64,000 bases of DNA from Volutella citrinella (GCA_034401135.1 JAWZSP010000007.1:3348001-3412000), one strand, 5' to 3'. Positions 11,901-25,040 are shown, counted from the first letter of the stretch. Numbers and translations are program-made. Notes: generated by a model not told the origin, from the letters alone.

Positions 11901-12687
11901 GGGATTTAGCGGGGCGCGCTGCGACTCTTGCAGCCGCTTCCCGCTCTTGACCAACGAGGACAGCTCGGACAGCAGTGACTTTCGGCACCTACGTAAGCCT
12001 TCGCTTCTCTGGATAAAGGGGGATTCCCTGTTGAGGCAGTTGGTTCGCTCCTGCAGCGACGTTAGCCAGCGTATGATTTGTGGACGCAGCGCCGCCATCC
12101 CCGGGTGGGATTCGGGGCGGGCGCCGCGTACCGAGGGCCGCCCGGTTACTTACCAGAAGGAATCGGACACCAGCAATGATGCCCTTCATAAATTCTTGGT
12201 TACAAAAAATTTCGTTATCGTTGACCGAGGTGCTTCGTAGCAGGTCCCAAAAGTTTAAAAGGGCCTTGAGGAGATTGCACATGTCCTCTGGATCATACGC
12301 TTCACAATAGTTTGTGGGCAACCACCCGCGGGCACCCGTGAGCAGTAATGTGCCGTCGGCCCAGCCGTTGGTGTGGATCGAATGCACCAGTACCACGTCG
12401 CCTTCGTTGAGTGGCAGCGTGACACTCGAGTCTGACATGGCATAGCTAGGGCTGAACGGGTAAAAGGCCCGCAGGAAGTTGTGGAAGACGGGAGGAGGCA
12501 TGTATTGCGGAGAGAGGTCCTCCTGGGAGCCATTGGGAGTCGCGGGAGGCGTCATCTCGGATCGGAGGTAGGGACTGGGGTCTTGTTCGAGGCTGGAGGA
12601 TTCATCTCCAGTGTCTTCTGTGCGCTGTTTGGCGATGGTCAGAGGCGCCACCTGGAGACTGGCTCGCATCGATTGATCGCTCAGCAT
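8940..12687 (-). CDS. cdc25: Cdc25-type Ras guanine-nucleotide exchange factor with SH3 domain, 1214 aa
   Basis: This protein activates Ras by catalysing GDP release and feeds the cAMP/PKA and MAPK pathways at membranes. Exon 1 is 12687-12154 and exon 2 is 12050-8940. The 103-nt intron starts GTAAGT, has a GCTAAC branch site and ends CTGCAG, joining in phase 0. Residues of about 72-131 form an SH3 domain (ALYDY-like RAFYPFSP, then GWADGTLL and GWLPTNY). A long Ser/Thr-rich linker follows. A RasGEF N-terminal module lies around 720-860 (FVSTFYLTFRLFCSP). The catalytic Cdc25 domain is around 910-1180 (ELARQLTIKQMNIFCAI, PPCLPFLGMYLTDLTF, YRLTEVPDMQDWLS). Order and length match fungal Cdc25 proteins. 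An ATG inside the intron (12098) is in frame with exon 2 and could start an SH3-less form. The region upstream of the start codon is a long leader. Confidence 0.93.
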
Positions 12688-14300
12688 CGCGATTGCCGCC
12701 GACAGATTGCGGCGTCGACTAGATCATCGGGCGATTGGGTGGGCAGGTTGGTGTGCGCGCAACCACCCAGACGAGGAAGCGTCCTACGAATTCCACAGTC
12801 GATGGGAAGAGGAAATGGGATTGCAATGCTCTCTCGGGGGTATCCAAGAGAGGGAATCCGGAGTCGTCGAGTGACGGTTTGGCGACGGGAGACTGCCCAC
12901 TGTGGCAGCCGAGTGTTGCTTTTGCGGTGTAAGACGACAATGAGATGATGGAGATGAGATGAGATGTCGGTGCGTTGCACTTTCGGCTAAATTGATTTAC
13001 TCGAGACGCGGTCAGGCGAGGTCCGGGAAGGAGCAGACTGCTAGGAATAAGGTGTCAGTGAGTGGCCGCAAACGCGAAAAGGCATCGGATTGCATTGTGT
13101 GCGCGGGCGAGTGTCAGTGTGAGTGAGGGCTGGGTCGTCTTTGCAGACAAGACGGCGGAGCTCCATGGCCTTGTTGGAATGAAGGGAGACATGGTCGGGT
13201 GGGCTGGGATGGCGCTGCCCATTGATGGAATGCCAAATGCCCGCCGCAGGGGGGTGACTCGTGATGCCACACCGCACTGCGCTGTGGTGGTCGTCGAAGT
13301 GGACGCAGTGGGCGCGGTGCATCGTAGCGAGGTGCTCCACTGGAGTATCCCCCCGCAACAGGCGCTTTGGGCCTTGCGCACTGCCAGACACGCTGTGGTG
13401 CGCCTGCCCTGTGCTCTGCAGTTGCGGCTGATGCCCTGTGCGCTCGCCGCCCTCGTGTTGCGAGGCCCTATAGGCGGCTATGCGCGTGGCCATCCAATCC
13501 TGCTGCCATGCTCCGTCGCTGACAGCAGAGGGTTTGCTGCACGGCACGGACTCGAGCGAGCACGGCCGCTTCGCGTCTCTTTGCTTCGACTTCCCAGCCC
13601 TGCATGTGAACGAGCTAGAAGGTCGTGTGTAAATTGGCCCAGAGCCGTGCCAGATCTTGATTGATGGGCTGGTCGAGCGAGGGTTCCATCAAGCAGGGAG
13701 AAAGTTTGTCACGGGATATTGGAGGTGAATGGATGTGCATGGAGCGAGTGGCACTTGTGTGTCGAGTAAAGGAGAGGGGTCTCAACTTACAGTTCCCGAG
13801 GGATGCTGCCTTGCTCGAGGGGTAGAGGATCAAACTGCCAAACGTCAAGTGGCGAACAAGATTCGTTTCGAGTCAATGACTGGTCGCCAACGTCGAGTCG
13901 CCTGCCGTAAATTCGAATTGCCAATCGTTTCCTCCAAGCGTGGGCGATGTGTATGGAGAGGCGAAAGACCGGAATCCACCAGAGATGCCACAACACACAC
14001 GAGTTCCAGAATCCAGTCAACCTGCAACGAGAATCGGGTGACGAAAGCGAAGCGAGGGGCGCGGAGGGACAGATGGGAGCCAGATGGATGCGGTTTGTCG
14101 TCGAGAAAGCGTCGTGAGGACGAGACAATGACAGGAGAAGGATGTCAGTGGAGAGTTGTGTGGATGAGGACTGATGACGACGGCACCAGACCAACACGTT
14201 CCAAGTGCAAGATAGCACCAGCAGCTGAGATGGTCGGGGAGATTGAGAGTATGAGTCGAGAGATGAGCTGAGAGAAAGAAGCCGTTGGTGTGCGCGCCGT
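12688..14300 (-). promoter_or_regulatory. Long 5' leader and promoter of the Ras exchange factor, with a probable leader intron
   Basis: No conserved protein on either strand. Reading the minus strand, a GTAAGT donor lies near 13790. A pyrimidine-rich acceptor (TTATTCCTAGCAG) lies near 13035, with sequence resembling a leader exon between there and the start codon. This would be a leader intron of about 750 bases. This is inferred from splice-like signals only. Confidence 0.35.
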
Positions 14301-15228
14301 CGGCCCTGGGGATACAGTGGTGTTATCACCTTACCCTCGCCGGGTCTTAGTCGAATATCGAGCCAGCGCTGGTCTTGGGGAGCACTCTACAGCCACCCCT
14401 CGGGGCGACGGGGGTCAATGAGCACGCACCCTACGGGTCCCCCCTCGTTGCCCGTCCGTCCCCGGGCCTTGTCGCTCCGGCCTGCAGGACCCGTGCAGGG
14501 CTCACCCAGACGCGCAGGGGGGGTGCACAGTGGGCGAGGAGTGCCATGGATGGGTCGGTCGTTCCAGCGGATGGCCTCAATGGGGTGGGGGGAAGTTGGG
14601 AACACCGCCTGGTGACCTGACCCCGGCCGTGTTGAGACGGGACATTGAGCAAGCTCGCCAAGCCAGCCGACTCAGTATTAGGGCGGGCTCTGGCTGTGGT
14701 CCTGTGGAAGTGGAAGTGGGTTACTGAGGATAGGTACCCAACGCCAATTCCACAGTAGTGGACAGAAGGCAGTGGCAGAGTGGGGGGCTCCCCCCTCCAG
14801 TGGCGTCCCCCTCTGGCGCGGTGGGTTGAGCGACAGACAGACACCCGACCTCCGCTTGCTCTCGACTAGGCATCTGCGAGGCAGGCCGGCTGCCAAGGGT
14901 CAACCGACAGACAACAAGGTGCTGCTGCACAGCCCGGGGTGCCCCTTGGCTAGCGTCTGGACCGGACTGCCAGGGGATAGGCGTCGCGGGCCCAGCAACC
15001 CGGCCAGAATCCAAAATCCGGCCCCTTTTCGCTCCCCCAGCCAAAGCCCACCAGGGCCGTTCAACGTTGTTGCCACGAACCAGCCCAAGGCAAGACAAGG
15101 GCAGCAGGAATACGATGCGAGGGAAGGGGATATGATTGAGATCAGTCAAGTCATGTTGGCCCAGTCACCCTGGCCCAGCACCAAGCGCGGGCGCCGGTGG
15201 TCTGGATTAGGGAGCCCGCCTCTCCGTG

Positions 15229-15600
15229 CTATAGTGCGGACGCCGTCTCGTGGTACATGGATGGACGGGGGCTAAGTGGTGGCATCGCATGGCATTGCAT
15301 GACAAGATAGCAACAGTTCCCTGACAATATGATATCTCCCCTATTATCCAGTTCTACTGCACGGGGTTTCAAAGTGATCAGGGTCTTATTCAATGGAGAG
15401 ATGTTAGCTCGTTTGGAATTGGCCACTGCCATGTGGTTTACTCTGTAGAGCGTGAAGATGTCCTCTGGCGTCACGAACGTCTCATCAACCACGCACCCAA
15501 TGGGAGCCTCTGCTGAGCCAAGCGGCCACTTTGACTTAATTTCCTTCACCCAGCTGGTCGACCTCGCCCACGGCATTGGACCGTATCGGCATGCCGCCAT
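15229..15600 (-). pseudogene. Coding-like relic, 123-codon open frame
   Basis: Not recognised. The frame has balanced, protein-like composition, unlike its neighbours: stretches such as APIGCVVDETFVTPEDIFTLYRVNHMAV and SPLNKTLITLKPRAVELDN read like a folded protein. Upstream, a second frame also reads well (HTDGGMPIRSNAVGEVDQL) but runs into a stop just where the first becomes convincing, as expected after a frameshift. A weak intron (GTAAAC...GCTAAC...AAG) could also lie inside. I take it as a decayed gene fragment; a spliced functional gene is the alternative. Confidence 0.3.
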
Positions 15601-18600
15601 CGGTGTGCCTCTTGGTCAGCTACACGCGCAGCCAACAACAATCCACTGCATTTTTGTCACGGGACAAAGTTATGAGGGCTCGGGCAAGGTGATGGGCGTT
15701 GGGATTGGATGCCACCAGGCGCGGCTGGGCGGCCGGGGGCTCGGGGCGTCATCATCGGTGACAGCGACCTGCCACCCGCGCCTACCTGTCTCGCCGCCGC
15801 CGCAGTTGGTCAAGGTGAGCGGTTTGTTTGTTTGCTTGACGGGCGCGCGCGTGCGCCAAGTTCCATTGGCAATCGTCTTGGTATTGCTTCGATGCTGCTA
15901 CGTCAACCAGTGGCAAACTACTGGGGTCTTAGTGGTGAAGAGGCGCGAAAGCTCGCGGCCGAGCCAGGCCGTGACGTGCCTGCGTCATTCGTCGCGGCCT
16001 CGATTTTCTACTAGTCCTCCGTCAGTCATGTTCCAGAGCCATCGGTTTGGCCTGGTCTTGCGCTTTGCGGGGCTTCTGGCCAAGCTTGCCAGTCAATCCG
16101 TCCAGAGCGGAGCTAGAACTGGTTTGCTTAGGAGGACCTAGCTATGGGCGCTACGTCAGAACGGAGACTGAGGCCGAGGATGATTCCGCTACTAACGGGC
16201 AGAGCAATTGACTGTCTGGACACTGCCAGCATGGGAGAGCAAAGAAACTCTCCATTTGCTTGTTGGTGAGCTGTCCTATGCCCACATCCGTATGCAGGCT
16301 ACTGGTGCCTTCTCCTGCAGCTCGCTTCGGCACTGCGTCAACTGGAGCCGCCATCTTTGCGCTTGCGGCGTCTCGTCCCACATCAGCCAGTGCCAACAGG
16401 GCATCAAGTAAGTGCATGTACCTGATCTGCGTCTCCAGCCAAGTGGTGGCAGCAACTTGCTCTGCATATGGACTTACCACTTATACCCTGCGAGAATCGA
16501 ACCTCGTTTCTCCGTGTATTGTCGTCATCGTCGTCGTGCCCTTTCCCTTTCCCTTTAGACAACCCACAACGCAGCCACGAGGCGCTGCTTACGAGCGCGC
16601 CCCCACACGGCAGTCCAGACCCTCGAGTTCAATTCCAACAAGAAGTTATCGACCCATTATCTTACGTTTCGCCAGCTTTACCATGGCTAGCTCACGGCGG
16701 GAGGCCGTGTAGGCAGATCATGTCCTTCTGCGCAAGACACTACGGTGGAACAAGCTAAGAGACAAGAGAAAACAGGTCGTAGCTCACGGGGCCAGCCTCC
16801 GCCAACATTCGTGTACGTAGTAATTGGGCCAATATCACCGGTGTCGTCGTGAGACTGGCAGGTGACCAAGCATGGTGTGCTCCCCTTTGGTGCCTGATGT
16901 ACACCGCAGCCGGTAATCTCGTTTCCCAGGTAATTGGTGCCAGAAGATCGTCGATGGGGTTGGAGGGCACATCAAACCCCAAATGCGCTGCCTCGCCCAC
17001 TTCAGTAGCCGGCCTCTTTAGCTTCCGGGCTCCTGCAAAATGAGCTAGGCATGGATGGGGGATGGATAAGGGTCACCCGGCATCTTGTGGCAAGCTCGGA
17101 GGGCGCTATCAAACATTTGCCGCGGCGGAGGCGTTTGACGTGCTCCCCGGCTTGCCCGGCAAAGATGGAATCTTGTGATCGGCAGGTGGTAAGAGTGGTA
17201 GTGTTTGACGTGCTCGCTGGGCGGCGGCCTCGACGCAAGTCGAGGGAGTAGCGTGCTGAGAGATGTTTTCACCATCACAGCGACCCCGCTGCTGAATATG
17301 TCATCCAGACGTTGGTTCCGGCACTCGTTTGGCGTGTAAAGCTGAGGAGAGCACGAGGACACAACCGTTGCCTCGCCTATCCGTTGCACGACATGCACTG
17401 CCGCTCCCAATCACGGCATGGCAGTCTGCTCACCTAATTAGGGTAACCAAAGCCTGGGACCTACGTCCACCCATGTCGTCTCTTGCCCGCCCCTGGGGTT
17501 GCTTGGTACCTGCCTTCATGGCCTCCGGCTCCTGTCCGGCTCCTGCCATAGGTGGACTGTGGACTGATGGCGTCGGGGGGGGGTCGCCGCGCATTTTGTC
17601 CCTAGCCCGAACCTTCCCACAGCAACCCAAGCCGCCGCTGGCCCCACTAAAGCAGTCCCCAGTCCCCAGGCTCCCATGTTCCCTCGTCGCCAGCAATGGA
17701 AGGCCTCTTTCTCCATTATCGTCGGCAACGTCTTCGTCACATCCATCACATCACTATCACTCAACCAGCATAATGCAAGAGCCCTGCACGCGGCTGGTTT
17801 CCGCAACCCTCCGGATCGGATCATGCGTCGCTCATCCATGAATGGAGCTGACGGCATGCGCCCAGCCAGATAGCGTTCTCACCTCTCACATCAGCTTCCG
17901 GCTGATGGTCGTGTTCTCGACATGGCATTGTTGCACCACCAACAACAAGCCCCCGTCCTCTTTCTCCGACCGCCCCTACGCTTTTTGCTTTTTATATTGG
18001 TTGGTCCTCGCGCTTCTTCTCTCAACGCGGGAGGCAACAAGCCGTCCGCGAGGCCCTGGGCTCAACCCCGGTCGCGGGTCACTAGAGCCGACCACCACCC
18101 TGCCCTGGCTTTGCCGACCTGGTGGCTCGTTACAGTCGAGGAACCCCATAATTATCATTTCCTCACAGTGTTGTATCGATGGCCCCTACTACCGAGTCAC
18201 CAGGGCTGAGATTCAAGGTCCGATTGTCCTCGGTTGACTCAAGCGATACCAAGTGATTAATTGCACCCAGTCCTTTGGGACGGCATCTTGGGTGATGGGT
18301 CGGCCGGCGGCCCCATCGTGTCGTCAAACGCCACACTTCCGGCCTCTCTCCGGGTTACCCCATTCGACAGGCCATCGCTAGTAAAATCCTTTGGAGAAAT
18401 CCGAGGCATCCTCCCGCCCCCAACCGGCACCCAATTTGAACAGTGATATGACTATGGAGCAACAGAGGACGGCATCTTCTCTATCCCAGGTATGCTGTCT
18501 GCCATCCTGCCTTGGGCTAAGTCGACCCAGCAACAATGTCAGCCACCCAACGGCCACATACCTTCTCCAACTGTCACACTCATGTGGTCGTTCAGATGCC

Positions 18601-18872
18601 GCAGCAATGGCAATTGAGGCTGGGCCCATAGGTCCGGATATCGCTTGTCAGTCGCCCATTTGTTGCTGTTGTTCAATGGCAGGGGACTATTGCAGCTGAG
18701 ACCCTTGCCTGTCAGCATGAAAGCAAGTCGCCAAAGAACTTCAGTTCACACAACGGGTAACCCCAGTTTTGGTCCCCGCTTGTTCATATTTCGGCGCAAT
18801 CCTCACTCGCCAAGCCGAAGGGTGCCCTAACAGCACGTCACTCAATGTCAGTTCCAATATGATGTTTGCAAA

Positions 18873-18935
18873 TGTTGCTTCAGGTGTCAAAGCCCTACGC
18901 TAGGACTCGTCCTGGCTTTGACACCTGAACCAACA
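18873..18935. repeat. Long hairpin: 22-base arms, 21 paired, 19-base loop
   Basis: Arms at 18873-18894 and 18914-18935 are inverted copies with a single C-C mismatch; the inner 16 base pairs are perfect. The loop contains a further short AGGA/TCCT pairing. There is no T-run after it, so it does not look like a Pol III terminator, and there are no long flanking repeats that would make it a transposon end. It could be transcribed as a small-RNA precursor. Confidence 0.75.
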
Positions 18936-21900
18936 ATGCCCCCTCCAACGCTCGCTTCGCCCTCCTGCAGGATGTTGAGATCACGTTACAACAGAGGACA
19001 GTCCTGTAATGCGTGGCAATTGAGCGATGCTGAGGATGCAAGTTGTTTGCTACCTTGAATGGCTTTCTTCAAGCATGCAGATCTGGGCAACAATAGGAAG
19101 TGAAGTCCAATAAGTTTGCCAGTATGAAAGCCACGCACAGGGATATTCCTGGCAAATGCCCCCCACCGCCCATCGCGCGATTCCAATAATGCCAACGGGC
19201 AACAAATGCGTGCCGTCCCGTGTTGTTCTCTCAAGGTACCGCTACAGACAAACCAACCGACGCCGTGGCGGTGGCCGTGGTGATTTTCTTCTTCCAGCGT
19301 TTTGCAATGTCTTGGATGAGGAGGCGGACAGGGGTTACTGGTACGTATTATCCTTCAATCACCCGACAGGCCCCCCACATGGCTTGTCAATGCGCATTCG
19401 CGGCACACCTTGAGCAACCTTTATCAGCAGTTGCAGGATACTTCTCAATCATGTGTGTTACTGGCTTTCTGCACGACGGCCAGGTCAGAGAGTCGTGGAT
19501 AACCGACAAGAATATTGATAGCACACACACATCCGTTATCCCACCGATGTCGGCTCCGGAAGCCAAGATCAACTTGTCTGCCGCTGTGCATTTCGAACCG
19601 ACACCACATATCCTAGCAAGCTGCTTGAAACGCAGCAACCGCCAGGTCGTCGTAGGATCGAAAAGGCTCAGAACCGCCTCCCCCAGGTGATTACCGCCGC
19701 CCTTGGCTCCTCTTCCCTATTCATGGGCTCTTGACCAATACTCATGGTTGAGCAGATACCCAGTAGAGCATCGACACCATTACACGAGAGTAAAACCTTG
19801 CTGGGACCCGTCGCGACCCCCGCATCACACGCTATTGATTGAGGAGACATACTGCATCTCCCATTACGCACTATTACTGAGAGTACAGTACGTATCCGGT
19901 CCACACCGCGCCGTCCCGCCCAAATATATACACAGTACATGGATAAGCTCCATGATCCCCGCCAACCCGCTCGCCAAAGCTAAAGCAAGGCCCCACTTCT
20001 CAGGAACTCGGATGAAGAGACAACAAAAGTAAATCCATGTTGCTAGTTTCCTGGCAAGCGTGGGTACGTCATGAGACCCAGCTAAAAGATCCTTCGTCGG
20101 TTACCAGCTGGCTACTACTTACGACTGCACGATGGGGGGTTTTAGCAGCTCGGGCTTCTGCAGAGACATCCGTCGCAGCGCGGAGTTGTCTCACCATGGC
20201 ACGTGTTGGCTATGGGGGGGTTTTTTTTTCTCCGAAACTGTGAAACAGTAGTTCAACGGAACTGGGTCGTTGTTACCAGTCTATTTCACGGGAACTCGAC
20301 GAAAAGAGTCGAGCCTCGACGCCATGCTCCGATACTGCTCGCCACAAACAGGGCCCAGGCCGTAGCCAATGACTGGGACCAGGGCGCCGGGAAGAGATCT
20401 AAGAGCGCGTGTCGAGAGATCTAACAGGTTTGAAGCTAGCACCACCATCATGGGAAACTAACCTGGGCCACTGGGACCCTGCAGAGTCCATCGGAAGTGA
20501 AAATACGCCAGTTTGCGCAATGCCCAAAACGTCGGGGCTGTTTTTGTTGCTGCTCGACATTGACGGAATCGAGCTCTGGTCCCCCGGAGGCTATGCCGCG
20601 ACCGGCGCGCTGCCATGGTCATTGTTATAGCGCGCCACCGAGACGCGGCTCGTCAGGCTAGAGGACGGGAGGCAGCCCCATTGGATGGGGTGAGAACTGT
20701 ACCTGGGCTTGGGGCGCCTGACTGTCGACGGTTCGCGCGTAACCCCCACTTGCGGCGCCCAGCACTGCCTAGGGGGGGCAGCTTTTCTTTGGCGGATCTA
20801 CATCTCCTAATAATGATGCGGTGTAGTCCACGCCCCCCATGGAGATGGGCCACGGAATGACGACAATGACGAGGTCAACGGCCCTCAGCGCTCGTATCTT
20901 GCTCATGGCAGGCGTCAATTTGCATTGGAGAAAAACTAACAAGATCCGCGGAGCCCCGCAATTGAGGACTCTTACCAATTGTTGATTCATCAGCCTCCAG
21001 CATTTCGCTTGCCGTTGTTGGTGCTCTCAAGGCGCCTCACACGCCCCTACACCCACTGGTCCCTGCAGTGTGTGTGCAAACAAGCCCACCATTGATGAAG
21101 CCTTTTTATGCCGTGGGCACGATGGCACCCTCCCAGCTCCACGATAGGCAAGCGGATTTTGTCGGAAATTTCCCAGCAGATGTCTCAGCTCAATTGTTCA
21201 TTCGTACCAGGCCTTGCGTGGCCAGCGACCGTCGATCCGCCGCCCCAGACAGGAGCCTGAATACGGAGACTCAACTGGAACCCCGTGAAAAGATGCCTCT
21301 TGTGGACATGCTGCCTTATCCATGCTGCCTTCCCCTTTGAAATTCTTGCTCCGGTTTGTGGGGGTTGCAAAAGATCTCTCCCCTGGTGGGTGCGCTACTG
21401 CGGCATGTTCTGGGCTAGACACCTGTCCACCCTTAGCACCAAGCTATCGCCCAGCACCCTGAAGGCTGCAGCTCGCTACCGTCCGAATGGGTGGTGCCCT
21501 ATCCTGCATCAGCCTTGTTCATGCATCCTGCATCGACTGCGAGTCGTATACTCAAGGACGTGGGTTAGTGTATGATGCATTACCACCGCCGCCGCTCCTG
21601 CCGCGGCCGATGACTTATGAGCAAGTTTATTGAGCCGAAACAAAACGTGGCTCTAGTCAGAGTTTATTGCCCATGACGGCAAGCGAAGGCGAGTCCAGTG
21701 GTTCGGCAGTCCGAACCCATTATCGGCCCACCACGCCCGCCGGGAGCTAAGTGTCAACCCTCCTCGGGAAGAAAGGCAAAAGCGGCCCGAGGTCGTGGTC
21801 GACCAAGGGGTGGAGAGTTTGGACTACTCTGGTGCTACATGGTGATGAAGCAAACGGTCTTTGGTGGCGTGGGCACTGAGCGCCAGCCACACAGATCTAG

Positions 21901-24900
21901 GACCAACACCTGTTTGACCACACCCGACTGCTAGCCTCGTCGGTGCACGTCGAACTATCGGCGCCGTGGTTCGGTTTTCCTGCAGGTCCGAGGACTAGGT
22001 CTGTCCCCCATCATGCTCACAATTCCCCAATAAAGAAAAGACTGCGTCCGGGTCGAGACATGGAGACGATCCGACGCCGCCCGAGCCCCATTGCTCCCCA
22101 CGCCATCCCTTTGCTAGTTTTTACGATGCGAGGTGGAGGACACGTTTGGTTGACAGTAATAGGCCTGCGCTGCCTGCCCAGTGCGTATCGCATGTCCTTT
22201 CACATGCGGCGCGGCCTTCTTCTTCAATCCGTCATCGCCGTTGTCGGTGCTTTTTTCGTCGATTATCTGAATCATGCAACACTGAGACCTTCCACCGTTG
22301 CAGCGCCACATGGTTGCACGTCGGTGCATGAACGGGTTCCGCTCCACTGGGACGCCATCTGCTAATTAGCCACATTGTCACCATCGCAACACGGACTGGC
22401 CGGTGTGTTGCAACTTCGGTGGCTTTACGGTGCGGCTGCTAAGACACTTGGGTAGCACCGCGCTTTGACATGACTCCTCAGAATGAAAATCGCGATCGCA
22501 GCAGGTCGCTAAGGTATGTTGCTCGAACCAGCAAGAGCTGTTGGGGTGCTGCCCCAAGCCGCTAAGCTTTGGTGAGTACACGACACAGCCCGCACGTGCA
22601 AGCAGGCCTCAGAACTTGGGGTTACATCAGGACCTATCATTCGGGAACTCCGCGAAAAGAGCAAGACCCCTGCAAAGTTGTTGGTAAGTAGTCCGTGCTA
22701 CGTACATGGTTCGGGACCTTCTGGTTGGGAGCTCCGTTGATCGGGATGCTGGTTAACATGTGCAGGGTAGCCTTGAACCTGGGTGCTTGGAGCTGGTCAA
22801 CCAACGTCGGGAGGAGGCAGGTTCCGCAATTGAACGACCCAGAACCAGAAATCGTGTTATCTGACCGCCGGCTGGCTTTCTCGACCAACTGTACGCAATG
22901 GTCGTGGCGAGGGCCGAGCGTCCTTGTCAGAGACCAGGCACATGCTCACTCCTCAAGACCCGGCAGAGTGCCAGGCTTTCCAACGTGGTGCCTTCCTAGC
23001 CCTGGGCGTGGCCTTGACAGACGGGCTGCTTACATGGTCCGATCCATATGGTGGCTTGCATCTCGAGCGAGCAAGTTACATATGTATGTAGGTGATGCTC
23101 CGTTGACGGAGCTCAGCTCGTCCACAGTATCCAAGACTCTCCTTCTTCGTGGGATACATGTCTCGACGTCGGCCCACTCACCCTCCTGCTCGCAGGCAGC
23201 CGACCTCGATCGACACATTGAACCAGCTGCAGCAGAGGCATCATGGTTGCTGCATCTGGGGGGACCGATTGATGAACTGGCTCAGATGCAACCTGCCCGA
23301 TATGTTCTCGCTCATTGACTTTGAGCACTCAAGACCCTTCGCACCCCCACCTATAGTACCCCAGTGGAGGTACGGAGCATCACCTGGCCTGACATGGATG
23401 CCATGTTCACTTTGCTGGCTATTGGGTCCCACGTGGAAGGGGGTTGAAGGAGCCCGAGAGCTCTGCCGACAACAAATGGATGATGCTTTGATGATGGGCT
23501 CTGCTCTGCTGCACAGACATGCAAGAGGCGGCGGCAGGTTGGACAGTGCCTTGGCGTCTAGTTGCGCATGGGACATCAGCCTCTCGGAGGATTTCACGCG
23601 TGGGCGTGTGACACTGGGAGCTGAATGGACGGTTGTACACGTTGCACAGACATGGCGGCGCACCGGTCGCGTGTAAACCGTCAATGTCCTGGAGATGCAG
23701 AGCCAACAACGTCAACAGCAACAACAAACAACAGTCGTCTGACGTTTTCCTGCTTGCGCGAAAGTACACGCAGGTATGCAGTACGTACATGCGCTTGGAG
23801 GTGAGGGGCCCTTGGGCTTGGGGGCCCTGCAAAGTCTTCCAAAAATGTGGGTGGCGTAGTCGCCCGTGGGCCCATTTTGGGCCTGTCGGGTTCCTGCGTC
23901 AAATTGAAGAATGTCGACGCAGGGGCTGGCGAATAGGAGCTCTCGGACTGCGAACGGAGGAGGGGATGAACGGTGCGACATGACGCGCCGATGGCGACCA
24001 CGACACCGCGTGCGACCAAGGTGGGGGAGACTAGAGCCCGTCAACACGAGCAAGGTGCTTGCATCGACGAGACCCGATGCGATGCGTTGCGTGTTTGTAC
24101 GGACAAGAGGTCAATCGCGATGGAGATGATGACGACTAGACTGGGAGATGGAGACAGAACACATCGACATGGCAGGTCACCACATCACCTGGGCCTCCAC
24201 AGCGCAGCGCAGTGCAGTGCAGCACAGGCGCCACCTGCAGCAACGCCAGCGGGCTTGAAGAAGAGCACGCAGGTCGAGCTCAAAGCGGGAGTGGGGGCGC
24301 GATAGGACGGCAGCCATGTCTTTCACAGCCAGCCGACCAGCTCTGGCTGGCTGGCCTATGGTCGGGACAAAGGTCCGGTCAGCGAGTTCTGGCTGCCATC
24401 ACATGGCAGGGCTGTTGCATACACATCGAACCGCAATGGGCGGCGACGCGGGTAATACCGCACACATGGTCAAGGAACAGACGCGCGCACACACACAGTC
24501 ATGGGGTACGGCTGCAGCCATATCTCACCGATGGAGAGGGTAGCGGGCCTCTTCTGCAGCCGCCACAGGTGAGTCGTGACAGTCCTGGCCATGGTGTGCC
24601 GAGGCCGGTCCACCTTGGCTCGCCTGTTCTGGATTATGGGCCTCATGGCGCATCCCCGCAAAACGCAACCATCTGCGGATGCGATCTACGACGATTTGTG
24701 CTGTATGTTATCTTGGCTGGCTCGAGGCAATATCCTGGGAGCTGTTCGATGTCGCCGCCAGCTGGCTGCTGGTCCAGCCAAGAGGCATCATCCCGGCACA
24801 GAGCCGATGACTTGCGTCTCCCCCGCCTGGCGACGCCATTGTGCGTCTTAATCGTACGAACAAAACGAAGCATATTTGCGCGCAGGGTACCAACTCGCAC

Positions 24901-25020
24901 GATGCTCGATTAACACTGGCAAGACGACGTCGCTTGGCCGAACGGTGATGGCGATGGCTCGGCCGGCCCGTTGCCCACGCCCACGCCCCCCCGCGCCCGT
25001 GCCCTCCATTCCGTCAATCG

Positions 25021-25040
25021 CATCGCATCGCATCGCATCG
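25021..25040. repeat. Pentanucleotide microsatellite (CATCG)4
   Basis: Four perfect CATCG units, with one diverged unit on the left. Related GCATC/GCATG runs recur elsewhere in the window, for example near 15285 and 39620. Confidence 0.9.

Noticed and set aside
14360..14375. CCAGCGCTGG palindrome
   Set aside because: Ten-base palindromes in GC-rich DNA are expected by chance at this length, and nothing nearby gives it a role.
15452..16141. 229-codon frame on the plus strand
   Set aside because: Overlaps the more protein-like minus-strand relic, and its second half is Arg/Ser/Leu-rich without motifs.
16420..16520. tRNA-like T-arm (GAATCGAACC) near 16495
   Set aside because: When folded on either strand, the T-stem does not pair and no matching acceptor or anticodon arm exists at the right distance.
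22695..23318. 207-codon frame on the plus strand
   Set aside because: No start context, splice signals or protein-like composition; one of many chance frames in GC-rich DNA, overlapped by similar frames on the other strand.
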